NCBI GenBank assembly: GCA_965369305.1
Contig: CBDUQG010000011.1
Span: forward strand, 1 to 21,165
Direction of reading: 5' to 3'
DNA from: JAFGTE01 sp965369305
Lineage (GTDB): Bacteria > Patescibacteriota > Gracilibacteria > UM-FILTER-43-11
Length of the DNA: 21,165 nucleotides
In this document: piece after piece, positions 13,149 to 21,165 of the stretch
Position numbering within the stretch: position 1 is the first letter of the stretch
How the letters are laid out: each line of letters opens with the position of its first letter
Notes under the pieces: model-generated
What the model saw: only the letters and a program-made list of their open reading frames with translations
Told to the model about the DNA's origin: nothing
The model's database searches: none
Program-made: the position numbers and the translations under genes

Positions 13149-13574
13149 TGGTGGAGATGCCCGGAGTCGAACCGGGGTCCGAAAATGAAGTCAGTAAACC
13201 TCTACAATCATAGTTCGTTTAGAATTTTCATCTAGGCCATAAAAACAAACAAAAGCGACCTAGCTTATCTGGGTTGTTTTTTCGTCATGCCGTCCTCCAG
13301 AGGCGGAAGGCATGCTTAACCTGCTAAATAACGCCTCACAGACTCAGCAGGTGTCGGAATGTGAGACGAGGCCGCAAATAGGCAGCCGTATAGCATGCTT
13401 AAGCAAAAGCAGGTACTAGGGCAGGAGCCTTAGCAAGACGCTTAGCAGAAGCAGCTAGAGATCTATAAGTATTTGCACTTATAATGCGCTGGACTAATTG
13501 GCAGGCAGACAGCGCGATACCTGGATCGCCATTTATTGACTTGAACCATTCTCGTCAAAACCAAAGACATCCCC
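13149..13574 (-). ncRNA. ssrA: tmRNA (SsrA)
   Basis: 426 nt. The 5' end GGGGATG pairs with 3' CATCTCC, followed by A and an encoded CCA. The T-arm is CCCGG-TTCGACT-CCGGG. The tRNA-like half, pseudoknot-like stems and a tag frame are in the usual order. tmRNA with SmpB frees stalled ribosomes by switching to its own reading frame, adding a degradation tag. The tag frame starts at GCA (13476) and ends with TAA (13401-13399). It encodes 25 residues beginning ANTYRSLAAS and ending ALVPAFA. The AN start is typical, but the usual ALAA-type end is missing. The 5' flank holds a good promoter; the 3' end abuts the stop codon of the convergent gene. Confidence 0.95.
13399..13476 (-). other. tmRNA tag-peptide reading frame
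   Basis: 25 codons plus TAA. The resume codon is GCA. The tag is Ala/Lys/Arg-rich with repeated LAA/LAK-like units and ends PAFA rather than LAA. The frame is unambiguous, but the exact resume codon is inferred from position and the usual AN start. Confidence 0.75.
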
Positions 13575-13594
13575 ACTTTTTAAAGAGCTAGCTG

Positions 13595-13624
13595 ATTATA
13601 CACCCCGATAGTCGTCTGCCTCAA
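13595..13624 (-). promoter_or_regulatory. tmRNA promoter overlapping the holin-like gene's stop codon
   Basis: On the minus strand TTGAGG (13624-13619), an 18-nt spacer and a perfect TATAAT (13600-13595), 20 nt before the mature 5' end. The TAA stop of the upstream gene is part of the TATAAT. The extra leader would be removed by RNase P. Confidence 0.6.
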
Positions 13625-13880
13625 GCTTGGAGTAGTCGGGTTTTTTGCAGAAAGGTTCTATGGCGCCTTTTCCAACTCGTTTAGAAACTGCATATCCACC
13701 AGTTACGGTTGCGCCTAAAATGATGCCCTCGAGGATTCCCTGAGAGTTTGGTTTTTCAGCGTATCCAAAAAGCGCGCCTACAATAATAGCGATCGTCGGA
13801 CAGAAGTCGGAAGGAACTCCATATTGCTTGATGGCCTCGGTGATTCCGACAATGGCAATCACTTTTTCATTCATTTCCAT
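13596..13880 (-). CDS. Small membrane protein, holin-like
   Basis: 94 residues. There are two or three moderately hydrophobic segments: about 6-16 (VIAIVGITEAI), 28-42 (TIAIIVGALFGYAE) and 47-65 (ILEGIILGATVTGGYAVSK), with a charged C-terminal tail. Its ATG overlaps the amidase stop as TAATG, so the two are translationally coupled; a second ATG lies two codons in. Size, topology and position directly behind a peptidoglycan amidase fit a phage-type holin that would let the enzyme reach the wall. No family motif proves this; a membrane anchor or helper for the amidase is the alternative. Its stop codon forms part of the tmRNA promoter. Confidence 0.6.
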   Translation of the reverse strand: MEMNEKVIAIVGITEAIKQYGVPSDFCPTIAIIVGALFGYAEKPNSQGILEGIILGATVTGGYAVSKRVGKGAIEPFCKKPDYSKLEADDYRGV

Positions 13881-14617
13881 TAGGCGTCTTTCATTAGTTT
13901 ATAAAAACGGTAAAACTTTACTGCATCTCTCACGTCCTCATGATCGTGGATTTCAAAGAGATGGTTCCGGTGCACCCATGCAACTGCTTCGGCTGCCCAC
14001 ACGGGGATCATAACTTCATCGTCAAGGGATGTAAGACCACTGGGAACCCTTCCAGGAATAGGAGCTGAAACACTAGCAATACCCTCCATAGCAGTAGTAG
14101 TGCCTGGAATACGAGGTAGAATGCGGAAATCGTCTAATTCTCCAAAAAGCCATTCTTTGGTAATAGCCGTGCCGGGACAAGTCTTGTTTGATACTTCGCG
14201 ATGAAAGCGGATTTGATTCTTATCTAATCCGAGTTGGTTCATGAGCACCTTGATGACCCCCAGGGCATTCTCTTTTGTCTTACCGGACCATTTTTCGCTG
14301 TCATAATCCCCCACCACCTCAATCCCAATGGAACGGCGATTTAGCTCAGAGGCATGAATGCCATCCTGGCGCATGGGCGAAAAAAGCCAGATGCCGTCCT
14401 CGGCCACAAAAAGATGCGGGCCGGCCGGCCAACCTTTGCCTTCGTAATATCGCTTGAGCCCCTGAATAGAGTGAGCACCTCCCCAACCTTCTTTGGTAGG
14501 ACGCCATGTATGATGAACAACAAGCTTATTGGCTGGCTGTGTGCCAAAATTGTAGGTAGCTACATAGTCTCTGAATTCATGCAAATCCAGCCGGCGATTG
14601 ATGATCGAGATTGGCAT
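13880..14617 (-). CDS. N-acetylmuramoyl-L-alanine amidase (Amidase_2/PGRP), endolysin-like
   Basis: 245 residues. The zinc amidase domain (about 28-165) has the first ligand in VVHHTW (His35), the HLFVAEDGIWL strand, HASELNRRSIGIEVVGDYD, and the second ligands in RFHREVSNKTCPG (His139, Cys147), as in T7 lysozyme-type amidases that cut the bond between N-acetylmuramic acid and L-alanine. A Pro/Gly/Ser-rich linker (about 170-195) leads to a C-terminal segment PVWAAEAVAWVHRNHLFEI, which resembles an SLH-type or phage wall-binding unit. There is no signal peptide, so export needs lysis or a holin; the coupled downstream gene may supply it. This is the usual form of a phage endolysin. No other phage genes are near, so it may be a domesticated remnant. 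Confidence 0.88.
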   Translation of the reverse strand: MPISIINRRLDLHEFRDYVATYNFGTQPANKLVVHHTWRPTKEGWGGAHSIQGLKRYYEGKGWPAGPHLFVAEDGIWLFSPMRQDGIHASELNRRSIGIEVVGDYDSEKWSGKTKENALGVIKVLMNQLGLDKNQIRFHREVSNKTCPGTAITKEWLFGELDDFRILPRIPGTTTAMEGIASVSAPIPGRVPSGLTSLDDEVMIPVWAAEAVAWVHRNHLFEIHDHEDVRDAVKFYRFYKLMKDA

Positions 14618-14621
14618 CCAG

Positions 14622-14645
14622 AAAAAGTATGAAAGGAATTCATAC
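14622..14645 (-). terminator. Terminator hairpin after the giant secreted protein gene
   Basis: On the minus strand GTATGAA and TTCATAC form a perfect 7-bp inverted repeat around five bases, followed by TTTTTC. It lies 31 nt past the TAG at 14677 and just before the amidase start. The AT-rich stem makes it weak; a palindromic operator for the amidase gene is the alternative. Confidence 0.5.
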
Positions 14646-14676
14646 TAATACTTCTGGACTGCGTTCGCAAGTTTAG

Positions 14677-17600
14677 CTACTGGCAGGTTTGCTCTAAAAA
14701 GTTTAGCCAAGCTGGTACCTGAACGCGAGTTTCGGTGCTGGTAGTGAGTCCGAATAGTTCGGCTAGCTCCATCAGAGTAATCTGACTTTCTTCAAGGCGT
14801 GATTCCATAATCACTCCCCAGTTTTGCTGGAAGGCAATTACGTCGAGCAGATCCACTCCATAGAGTCCGTCGAGGTTACTTTCATCCCAGAGTTCAGGGT
14901 TATCGGTAATCAACTGACCCCACATCAGAATGTCCTGACGGTCGATGATGTCGTTAGAGTCATCGAAGTTTCCGTATCGGAACTGTCTTCCGTAAACAAG
15001 ATCAAGGTAGGCCTTGAAGCCACCGCCCGCTTTTGGCTCTGCCGTGTTAATTGCCAAGTTGGTTAGCTTTGGCAGTACAAAGCGCTGATCCTTAGGGCGG
15101 ATCTTTATAGTGTAATCGGTGGCTGATACCAAAGTGCCAAGACTCACATCATTCACTTCACCGAAGATGTCTGAATCGACATCAATCTGGTAAATCTGAT
15201 TGTCACTGGCATCATAGATTTCCACACTCAGAGTGGCTGCGTGAGAGCTACCTGTGAAGTAGGTTCTGATCTTTTCTTGGACATCCTGTCCACAATCCTG
15301 AATTCCACCACACTTTATAAGTTGCTTTTCACTTTCATTAAAGCCTGCCATCCCCTCGCTGATATCGAGGCGGGCTAGCTCTCCTTGCACTAATGCAAAC
15401 ACCTCTTCAGCCTGGCTGATTTCTTTGTTTAGCTCATCGATGATCGGCTGAACAAATCCGTCAATCACCTGTGTTGGCTCAGAACCGGCATCAAGCTTAA
15501 GGGCCAGTAGAATAGGTGGCACAATCTTAAGACGTCTGTCTTCCAGTTCATCATTAATAGTTGGCCTGCCATGACAATTCAGGATGTACTCCATCACGTT
15601 GTCACCTGTTGGTTGAGCAGTACTTGTAAGAGCTTGCTCAGCCTGTTCACACATTAGCTGTTGATCCTGGCCATTTGGGCTGGTGCCACCACTGATGGCT
15701 GCACTTAGCCTACGTTGATTGTTCTTTTTGGCGGCTTGAATTAAAGCTTCAAGCTTTTCGATGAAAAGAATGTTGTAACCGTTCTTTAGATTTACTTTAA
15801 TGTCGGCATCAACGTCAACGCTGGTTGATGGAGGCAGGATAGGATCAATCTGAGCTTCACCTTCGGAACCTTGTTTTGAGTCACAAACAGTGCTGGTTCG
15901 GATGAAGTACTTATGTGATTTTGCCCGACCTGTGTTGTTGGAAGGGACATTTTCGTCGATGTAACTTGAGAAGGTTGGGTTTTCAACTGAGTAAATCAGT
16001 CGTCCATCCCGGAAGATTTCGAGCGTCAAATCATCGTAGGTATCATCTGAAGGTGGTTCGTAATTACTGTTGTAGTAATCGCTGAAGGTATCAATATAAG
16101 CAGTTGAACCTGAGAGATGTTGCTCAAGACTTAGTAACTCATTAATGAACTCCAGAACCATGTCTTCCGTATCTGCCTGAATTTCCGGGCGCTCAAGCAT
16201 TTCCTTGAGTACGTCGAGCATTACCGTTGAAGTATTTTCATCACAAACCTGATTCTGTTCGATTGAACTCTGCACCAGATTTGTACGGATGTCATTCACG
16301 TATCCGATGAGATCGCGCTTATAAACATCTTTCAGGCAGCCCTCCATTTCCTGCACGATGTCAGTCTGGAATAGAATACTTCTGAATTCTTCAATGGTTT
16401 CGTTTTTTTGGTAGTAGTCAATGAGCTCCTGAACTTTAGTATTATTAGCCCATCCAAAGAGCAGGGCGTTAACCCCCAGATCCAAACTGGTTCGGGTGCT
16501 TTCGAGGAACTGCTCGTTTTGTTTTAGGCTATTAAAAGCAGAGCCCACAGTACCTTCAGTCTTTATTTGGTCCAGCAGTTCTTTGAGCTGGCTATCGAAC
16601 TCTTCGTAAATATTCGTACCCTGCCCAGGAATGAAATCATCAAGTTCCATTCCGGCAACAGCATCATCAATACACTGCGCCACTTCCAGTTCGGCAGGAC
16701 TTCGTTCAATTTTCACAAAATCTTCGAGTAGGCTAGTGATGACATCACGGTAGCTCAGTTCATTTGCCTGGAAAGGTTCTTCCAGTCCCGAGACAAACGT
16801 AGTCGCAATCGGTTCATCGCTTTTGATTTTGTCTAGCAGAAGATAAATCCACCAATCTGAGAAGAAGTCATTATTATAGTTGATTCCCAGTTCACTAAGT
16901 AGGTTGAGGGTGGCTTCGGTTTCATCTTTGGTGACTTTTTGAAGTTCATCTTCAAAAGCTGCGATCAGAGCCTCATTTCCTGAGGCATAAATCTGATCAT
17001 AAATATGGCGAGTGAACACACCTTCAAGTGGTTTCTGACTACCGTCTAGCTCAGGAGTGGGCTCCTGTTCAAGGTAATCAAAGAGAACGTCTATTTTTTC
17101 TCCAGAGGTCGCATCCCGACTCTGCTGATCAGCCCAGCTAAGTTCGACTACTGGCCGTCCATCTTGTTGAAGTACATTTAGAGTTTCGTCCAAATCAAGC
17201 TGAACCGGGAAGATAGTACAAGAAGGAATACTGCTAGAAACAGCCGCACGTGTTGTGGTGGTAGTGACCGGACTGTGGATGTGGTACTGACCATAAATAT
17301 CGGCGTTCCAAGAGGCATCGTAACCTTGCCAGAAGATAGCAGCTCCACCTGTACCGTCACCGGCAATGGTCGGCTGAAAATCATCGTTTGTTGTGTCATC
17401 ACTCATAAAATTAAGACCATCAAAGCCTGGTGACGCTTCTGGCCATTCTAAAGATCCACTGTCGCTAATTCTCTGAATAGCTACTTTTGTCGGTGAGAAA
17501 GAGTAATCTTCGAAAGCAATCAGAAGTGGTGATCCATCTGCTGACTTTATGTTTCCAAGATTTTGATTCGCACTATCAGAACTGTCTGATACTTCAATAC

Positions 17601-20600
17601 CATCTGTGCCCCAAGATACATCACCTTCGGTTCCGGCAGCACCGCTAACCTTGTTGGCCCGAATATCAGTTCGACCTCCAGCTACTTCGTTCCAAACAAC
17701 GTATACTCCGCCATTTCCATCACTGACAGGCTGAATATTGGAGAAGGTGGTTCCAGTTCTGAGGGTTGTACCTTCTCTTCCACCAACTAGCCAGTTTGTA
17801 TCATAGGCACCACCAACTTCATCAGCACCTTCATCAAGGATTCTTTGGACTTTTACTTTTTCTGTCGTGAAACCAACGTCTGCCCAGTAGTAAACTAGGA
17901 TCACACCCTCGCTACCGTCACTAACAATTTCTGGGAAGCCGAGAGATCCAGGGAGATCAGACGGACTAATGGCCGGAGACCATCCGGATGGGCGCGTTCC
18001 GCTTGAGTTGAATTTTTCAAGAATGACTAGAAATAAAGTTGGATCATACGCTGCGACGTAAACGTTGCCCAAGCTGTCGGGTAGTAACCTAGATCCATCT
18101 GATTCGCTCAGTGATAGTGTTGAGTCACTTACCCAACTTCTGGCACCGGTAGTTTGATCAATGTGGTTTACCCGCACTGTGCTTCTACCTGCTGTCGTGT
18201 TTGTCCAGGAAACAAAGGCATCTCCGCTTGGGTCCAGGGCTAGTTGCGGATCGGTTTCGTCGCCACTAGTTTGAGTGCTTACATTAACCCCTGTTGTACC
18301 ATACTGTAATGTGCTATCTGAAAGGATATGTTGAGCGTAAATATTGGTATCACCAAACGTCCCGTTATCCCACGCCAGATAAGCTCCCCCGGCTCCATCG
18401 GAAATAAGAGCATATTCAGTGTTATTACTGAATGGACTGGTACCGCTTAAGTCTGTGATTGAAATGCCACCAGCAGTCCAACCGGCAAAAGTTGTACCAT
18501 CGGCAATGTTGAATTTTTCGACATAAAGGGTTGATGTTCCACCTTTGGGATCAACCCAGGCCGCAATGAAGTTGCCGTCAGATGTGCTTATAGCCTGGGG
18601 GCGTTGCTGAAATGCTGAAGCTGCTGTCGGGTAATCAGAAACAAGGCGGGTTGGCGACCATTCTGCTGGATCGATGTAATCAGGATCGCAAGGATTACCT
18701 ACACCATCGGAGTCGTGATCGGCCTGACTCGCGTTACTGATCGCCGGACAGTTGTCACAAGCGTCACCTACGCCATCGGAATCTCCATCTGTCTGACCAG
18801 CATTGCTGTCAGAAGGGCAGTTGTCACAATCGTCTCCGACTGTGTCGGAATCACCATCGGCCTGGCCAGGGTTGTAAGTGGTAGAACAGTTGTCACAAAC
18901 ATCGCCGACTGAATCATTATCTCCGTCGGCCTGATCGGTATTCGCGACATTTACGCAGTTATCACAGTAGTCCTGCCATGTGTCGCTATCGGTGTCGGCG
19001 TCCGCATTATCAATTTCATCCATCAAGACGGCGAAACCTGCACTTGTTTGGTATGTGCCATCATAACCGTACGTTGGAGCTCCACCAGGAGCATCTACAA
19101 CCGGAAAGTCAGAAGAGCTAGTATTACCAACAAGGTAGATGTTGTCAGAACCATCGATATAAAGATCACCTGGGTCATCCGCGGCGTTCCCTCCAATGAA
19201 GGTGGAACGGATCACGCTGGTTAGGTCGCTAGAAAATTTGGTAACAAACCCTTCTGAGGTGGTAAACCCACTTCGGATTGGGCAGACTTTGGGGAAGTTT
19301 GAAGAGTAAGACTGTCCGGCGACATAGATGTTTCCTGAAGAGTCAACATCAAGGCCACCAGGGAACTCGCTTCCGAATCCACCAAGGTAAGTTGAGGCAT
19401 CGAGGCTTAGGTCACCTGAGCCATCAATGGTCCATTTAATGACACCTAGATCGTAACCACCACCCCTATTTTCTTGGAAAGCACCCGTTGTAGTTGGGTA
19501 GATGTTGGCATTTGTATAACCATAGGTATAGAGCTTGTTGGGGGTATCTTCATCAAAGACAGTACTCATGAAACCTAGCCCTGCAATATCACCCACAAAC
19601 GTTGAATAGGGAACACTTCCGGCTCCGGCACTCAAGTCGTCCTCGGTTAGCTTAAAAATATAGTTGTTTTTGAAGGTGTTGTCATAGGCATTAGCACTCA
19701 TTTCAAGGTCTGCACTGGTGCTGTAACCTGATGCCCAGATAAACCCGTTATTGTCGATCCCCCCGTTATAGAGGTTTTCTGTTCCGGATCCACCAAAAAG
19801 ACTAACGTGTTCAAGCGTTGTAATCAGATTGTCAAAAATGGCACAAAACGCATCACTTGTACCGCTTAGTGTCTGGTCATATCCCGTATGAACACCCAGT
19901 ACGGGGAAACCGTAGGATAAAGTGCTCCAGTATCTGGCTGTTCCACAAATTAGAACCTCATCATTTGAATTAATAGCCAAAACATCAGCAATGGCATTAT
20001 CGAGATGACTTGAGCCAATAAGGGTTGAAAGATCATTGCTGAAACCTGCCACAAAACCTGTACCTCGATTACCAGTGTCTGGACGAGTAGAGTCGTAGGC
20101 ATTGGCATGCATCGGAAGATCGGTTTCCCAGTCAGTACGCCCTATGACATAGATGTAGTCGGTGGAATTGTTGATGCCATCGTCGGCAACAACCATCTTA
20201 CGAATGGATTCCTGACCGGAACCACCGTAGTAGGTGGCTACCAGAAGATTATCGAGCGTACTATCCATTTTTGCCAGGAAACTGTCGTAGTAGTTTCCTG
20301 TCGCGTTTTTAGTTGAGTCATATGGTGACCCAGGTGTCGGAAAATCACTGGACTGAGTAATACCCGCCAGAATCACGTTTGTGTCGTCAGGATTTCCTTC
20401 GATATGTGAAATTGAATCAAGAAAGAGTCCTGATCCACCCAAAAAGGTCACTCGTGTGATCGGATCAATGATGAGCGGCTGAGATTCGTCATAAGCTCCG
20501 ACATCAAATCCATACACATCTTCGCTTTCGATACGGTAGGAAATTTCCACAGACACCTGTTCTCCATCTAGAATTTGATAGGCAATTGGCTTAGACAGGG

Positions 20601-21165
20601 TTACAGGCCCATTTACATCAGCAATGGTTAACTGACCTGCCTCGTTTAGTTCAAGTTTTTCGTGTCCCGCTAGCTGCATTCGAATAATGCCAGGGCTTGC
20701 GCCAGGCCGGACTGTGAAGATTTTTTCGATGTCTGCCCCCTTGTTTTTTAAGGTTAGTTCGATGCCATCATAAGCATCTCCAAAAGAAAGCTCATGAAAA
20801 CTAGGTAAGCCTGAGCGCCACTTGGAACTGTCATTCCCTTTCATGACGTTGACCACTGTCTGAGACTTGTTTTGTCCTTCAATGCTAAGTGATTTCTCCG
20901 TCAGAATGGTTTCACCAATGACATACTCGCTTTCTCCATTTGAGAAGTGATAGGCCATTTGGCCACCTTCGTTAACGTAAAAAGTCCCGCTCTGCAGGGT
21001 TGTATAGTACTGAACCTTTTCATCAACCTGACCTTCATTCGGGATAAAGGGTACTCGAATATTTTCGACACCTAGGCTCATTACACTGTCTACGAGGCCT
21101 TTTTCAATCTGATCGGCTAACCTGTTTTGCTTGTATGAATTTGCTAAAAACCCAGCTGTAAGGGC
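14677..21165 (-). CDS. Giant secreted mosaic protein (SBBP propeller, TSP3 repeats, dockerin-like C-terminus), 5' end outside window
   Basis: At least 2162 residues. An ATG exists at 21081, but the frame stays open to the window edge and the upstream residues (ALTAGFLANSYKQNRL...) look like real protein, so the start and signal peptide lie beyond. Numbering from that ATG: 1-205 is the domain that usually precedes SBBP repeats (FIPNEGQVDEKVQYY; YDGIELTL; PLIIDP); 206-690 is an SBBP-type β-propeller (TFLGGSG, TQSSDFPTP, YYGGSGQES units); 707-798 has four exact-length 23-residue thrombospondin-type-3 calcium repeats; about 800-1265 is a second propeller (DGAGGAYLAW, DGNGGVYVVWNE); 1266-1290 is a Thr/Ser linker; 1290-1960 is mainly helical with scattered cysteines; 2037-2090 is dockerin-like with two Asp-rich loops. 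Likely a surface or extracellular adhesion or scaffold protein. No catalytic motif was found. Confidence 0.9.
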   Translation of the reverse strand, partial: ALTAGFLANSYKQNRLADQIEKGLVDSVMSLGVENIRVPFIPNEGQVDEKVQYYTTLQSGTFYVNEGGQMAYHFSNGESEYVIGETILTEKSLSIEGQNKSQTVVNVMKGNDSSKWRSGLPSFHELSFGDAYDGIELTLKNKGADIEKIFTVRPGASPGIIRMQLAGHEKLELNEAGQLTIADVNGPVTLSKPIAYQILDGEQVSVEISYRIESEDVYGFDVGAYDESQPLIIDPITRVTFLGGSGLFLDSISHIEGNPDDTNVILAGITQSSDFPTPGSPYDSTKNATGNYYDSFLAKMDSTLDNLLVATYYGGSGQESIRKMVVADDGINNSTDYIYVIGRTDWETDLPMHANAYDSTRPDTGNRGTGFVAGFSNDLSTLIGSSHLDNAIADVLAINSNDEVLICGTARYWSTLSYGFPVLGVHTGYDQTLSGTSDAFCAIFDNLITTLEHVSLFGGSGTENLYNGGIDNNGFIWASGYSTSADLEMSANAYDNTFKNNYIFKLTEDDLSAGAGSVPYSTFVGDIAGLGFMSTVFDEDTPNKLYTYGYTNANIYPTTTGAFQENRGGGYDLGVIKWTIDGSGDLSLDASTYLGGFGSEFPGGLDVDSSGNIYVAGQSYSSNFPKVCPIRSGFTTSEGFVTKFSSDLTSVIRSTFIGGNAADDPGDLYIDGSDNIYLVGNTSSSDFPVVDAPGGAPTYGYDGTYQTSAGFAVLMDEIDNADADTDSDTWQDYCDNCVNVANTDQADGDNDSVGDVCDNCSTTYNPGQADGDSDTVGDDCDNCPSDSNAGQTDGDSDGVGDACDNCPAISNASQADHDSDGVGNPCDPDYIDPAEWSPTRLVSDYPTAASAFQQRPQAISTSDGNFIAAWVDPKGGTSTLYVEKFNIADGTTFAGWTAGGISITDLSGTSPFSNNTEYALISDGAGGAYLAWDNGTFGDTNIYAQHILSDSTLQYGTTGVNVSTQTSGDETDPQLALDPSGDAFVSWTNTTAGRSTVRVNHIDQTTGARSWVSDSTLSLSESDGSRLLPDSLGNVYVAAYDPTLFLVILEKFNSSGTRPSGWSPAISPSDLPGSLGFPEIVSDGSEGVILVYYWADVGFTTEKVKVQRILDEGADEVGGAYDTNWLVGGREGTTLRTGTTFSNIQPVSDGNGGVYVVWNEVAGGRTDIRANKVSGAAGTEGDVSWGTDGIEVSDSSDSANQNLGNIKSADGSPLLIAFEDYSFSPTKVAIQRISDSGSLEWPEASPGFDGLNFMSDDTTNDDFQPTIAGDGTGGAAIFWQGYDASWNADIYGQYHIHSPVTTTTTRAAVSSSIPSCTIFPVQLDLDETLNVLQQDGRPVVELSWADQQSRDATSGEKIDVLFDYLEQEPTPELDGSQKPLEGVFTRHIYDQIYASGNEALIAAFEDELQKVTKDETEATLNLLSELGINYNNDFFSDWWIYLLLDKIKSDEPIATTFVSGLEEPFQANELSYRDVITSLLEDFVKIERSPAELEVAQCIDDAVAGMELDDFIPGQGTNIYEEFDSQLKELLDQIKTEGTVGSAFNSLKQNEQFLESTRTSLDLGVNALLFGWANNTKVQELIDYYQKNETIEEFRSILFQTDIVQEMEGCLKDVYKRDLIGYVNDIRTNLVQSSIEQNQVCDENTSTVMLDVLKEMLERPEIQADTEDMVLEFINELLSLEQHLSGSTAYIDTFSDYYNSNYEPPSDDTYDDLTLEIFRDGRLIYSVENPTFSSYIDENVPSNNTGRAKSHKYFIRTSTVCDSKQGSEGEAQIDPILPPSTSVDVDADIKVNLKNGYNILFIEKLEALIQAAKKNNQRRLSAAISGGTSPNGQDQQLMCEQAEQALTSTAQPTGDNVMEYILNCHGRPTINDELEDRRLKIVPPILLALKLDAGSEPTQVIDGFVQPIIDELNKEISQAEEVFALVQGELARLDISEGMAGFNESEKQLIKCGGIQDCGQDVQEKIRTYFTGSSHAATLSVEIYDASDNQIYQIDVDSDIFGEVNDVSLGTLVSATDYTIKIRPKDQRFVLPKLTNLAINTAEPKAGGGFKAYLDLVYGRQFRYGNFDDSNDIIDRQDILMWGQLITDNPELWDESNLDGLYGVDLLDVIAFQQNWGVIMESRLEESQITLMELAELFGLTTSTETRVQVPAWLNFLEQTCQ
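18688..18963 (-). repeat. Four 69-bp repeats encoding TSP3 calcium-binding units
   Basis: Exactly 276 bp, four units of 69 bp, each encoding 23 residues of the form DNCxxxxNxxQxDxDxDxVGxxC. The DNA is diverged between units, so this is an old protein repeat and not a fresh tandem duplication. The Asp-rich loops bind Ca2+ in known thrombospondin type 3 repeats, and the cysteines pair between units. Confidence 0.85.

Noticed and set aside
14354..14632. 92-codon plus-strand ORF over the amidase
   Set aside because: Shadow of the amidase, whose zinc ligands and domain order are intact on the minus strand.
18688..18963. CRISPR-like array
   Set aside because: The 69-bp periodicity is coding and gives calcium-binding protein repeats; there are no uniform repeats with variable spacers.
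1..21165. Genome-wide reassignment of TGA as a sense codon
   Set aside because: Long ORFs, including one of over 2100 codons, contain no TGA and have natural lengths, so standard code fits; only two sites raise the question.

Overview
The window looks like a bacterial chromosome segment of moderate G+C content. Small compact genes, few clear Shine-Dalgarno sequences, tightly packed convergent genes and a very large secreted mosaic protein fit a candidate-phyla (Patescibacteria/CPR-like, possibly Peregrinibacteria) genome. That placement is inference from style only; no marker gene here settles it. Stop-codon use is skewed: of 18 called coding regions I read 9 TAG, 8 TAA and 1 TGA.

Layout. 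(a) 1-1220: tandem duplicates of a small exported protein, each with its own terminator. The second copy has an in-frame TGA inside an otherwise good lipoprotein signal peptide. (b) 1224-2888, minus: a GT4 glycosyltransferase and a membrane-anchored FAM173-like methyltransferase in one operon. (c) 2932-3358: a large hairpin, tRNA-Lys(CTT) and a 60-residue ORF behind a good promoter. (d) 3515-4849, plus: a compact operon of an ArfB-like rescue factor, a DnaQ-like exonuclease and CutA. (e) 4855-13147: a dense signalling region. It holds two histidine kinase/response regulator pairs, both tail to tail with 4-nt overlapping stop codons, an ornithine-decarboxylase-like enzyme with a large GNAT-like partner, and a kinase-like protein without ATP-binding motifs that resembles Spo0B/ChpT phosphotransferases. 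(f) 13149-13574, minus: tmRNA. (g) 13596-14617, minus: an amidase endolysin and a holin-like protein, translationally coupled. (h) 14677 to the window edge, minus: a secreted protein of more than 2100 residues with an SBBP-type propeller, four thrombospondin-type-3 calcium repeats, a second propeller, a long helical region and a C-terminal dockerin-like module. Its 5' end lies outside the window.

The most interesting part is region (e). Arrays of 11-bp direct repeats (consensus near TTTAATGATTT) precede both the soluble kinase gene and the decarboxylase operon, each placed 26 bp from a TATCAA/TATCAT -10 box. This is the architecture expected for an OmpR/PhoB-family regulator, and such a regulator is encoded between the two arrays. 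With the membrane kinase, the single-domain receiver and the phosphotransferase-like protein, this suggests a Spo0-like phosphorelay controlling a decarboxylase/acetyltransferase operon. The wiring is inference; the repeats, gene layout and motif losses are seen directly.
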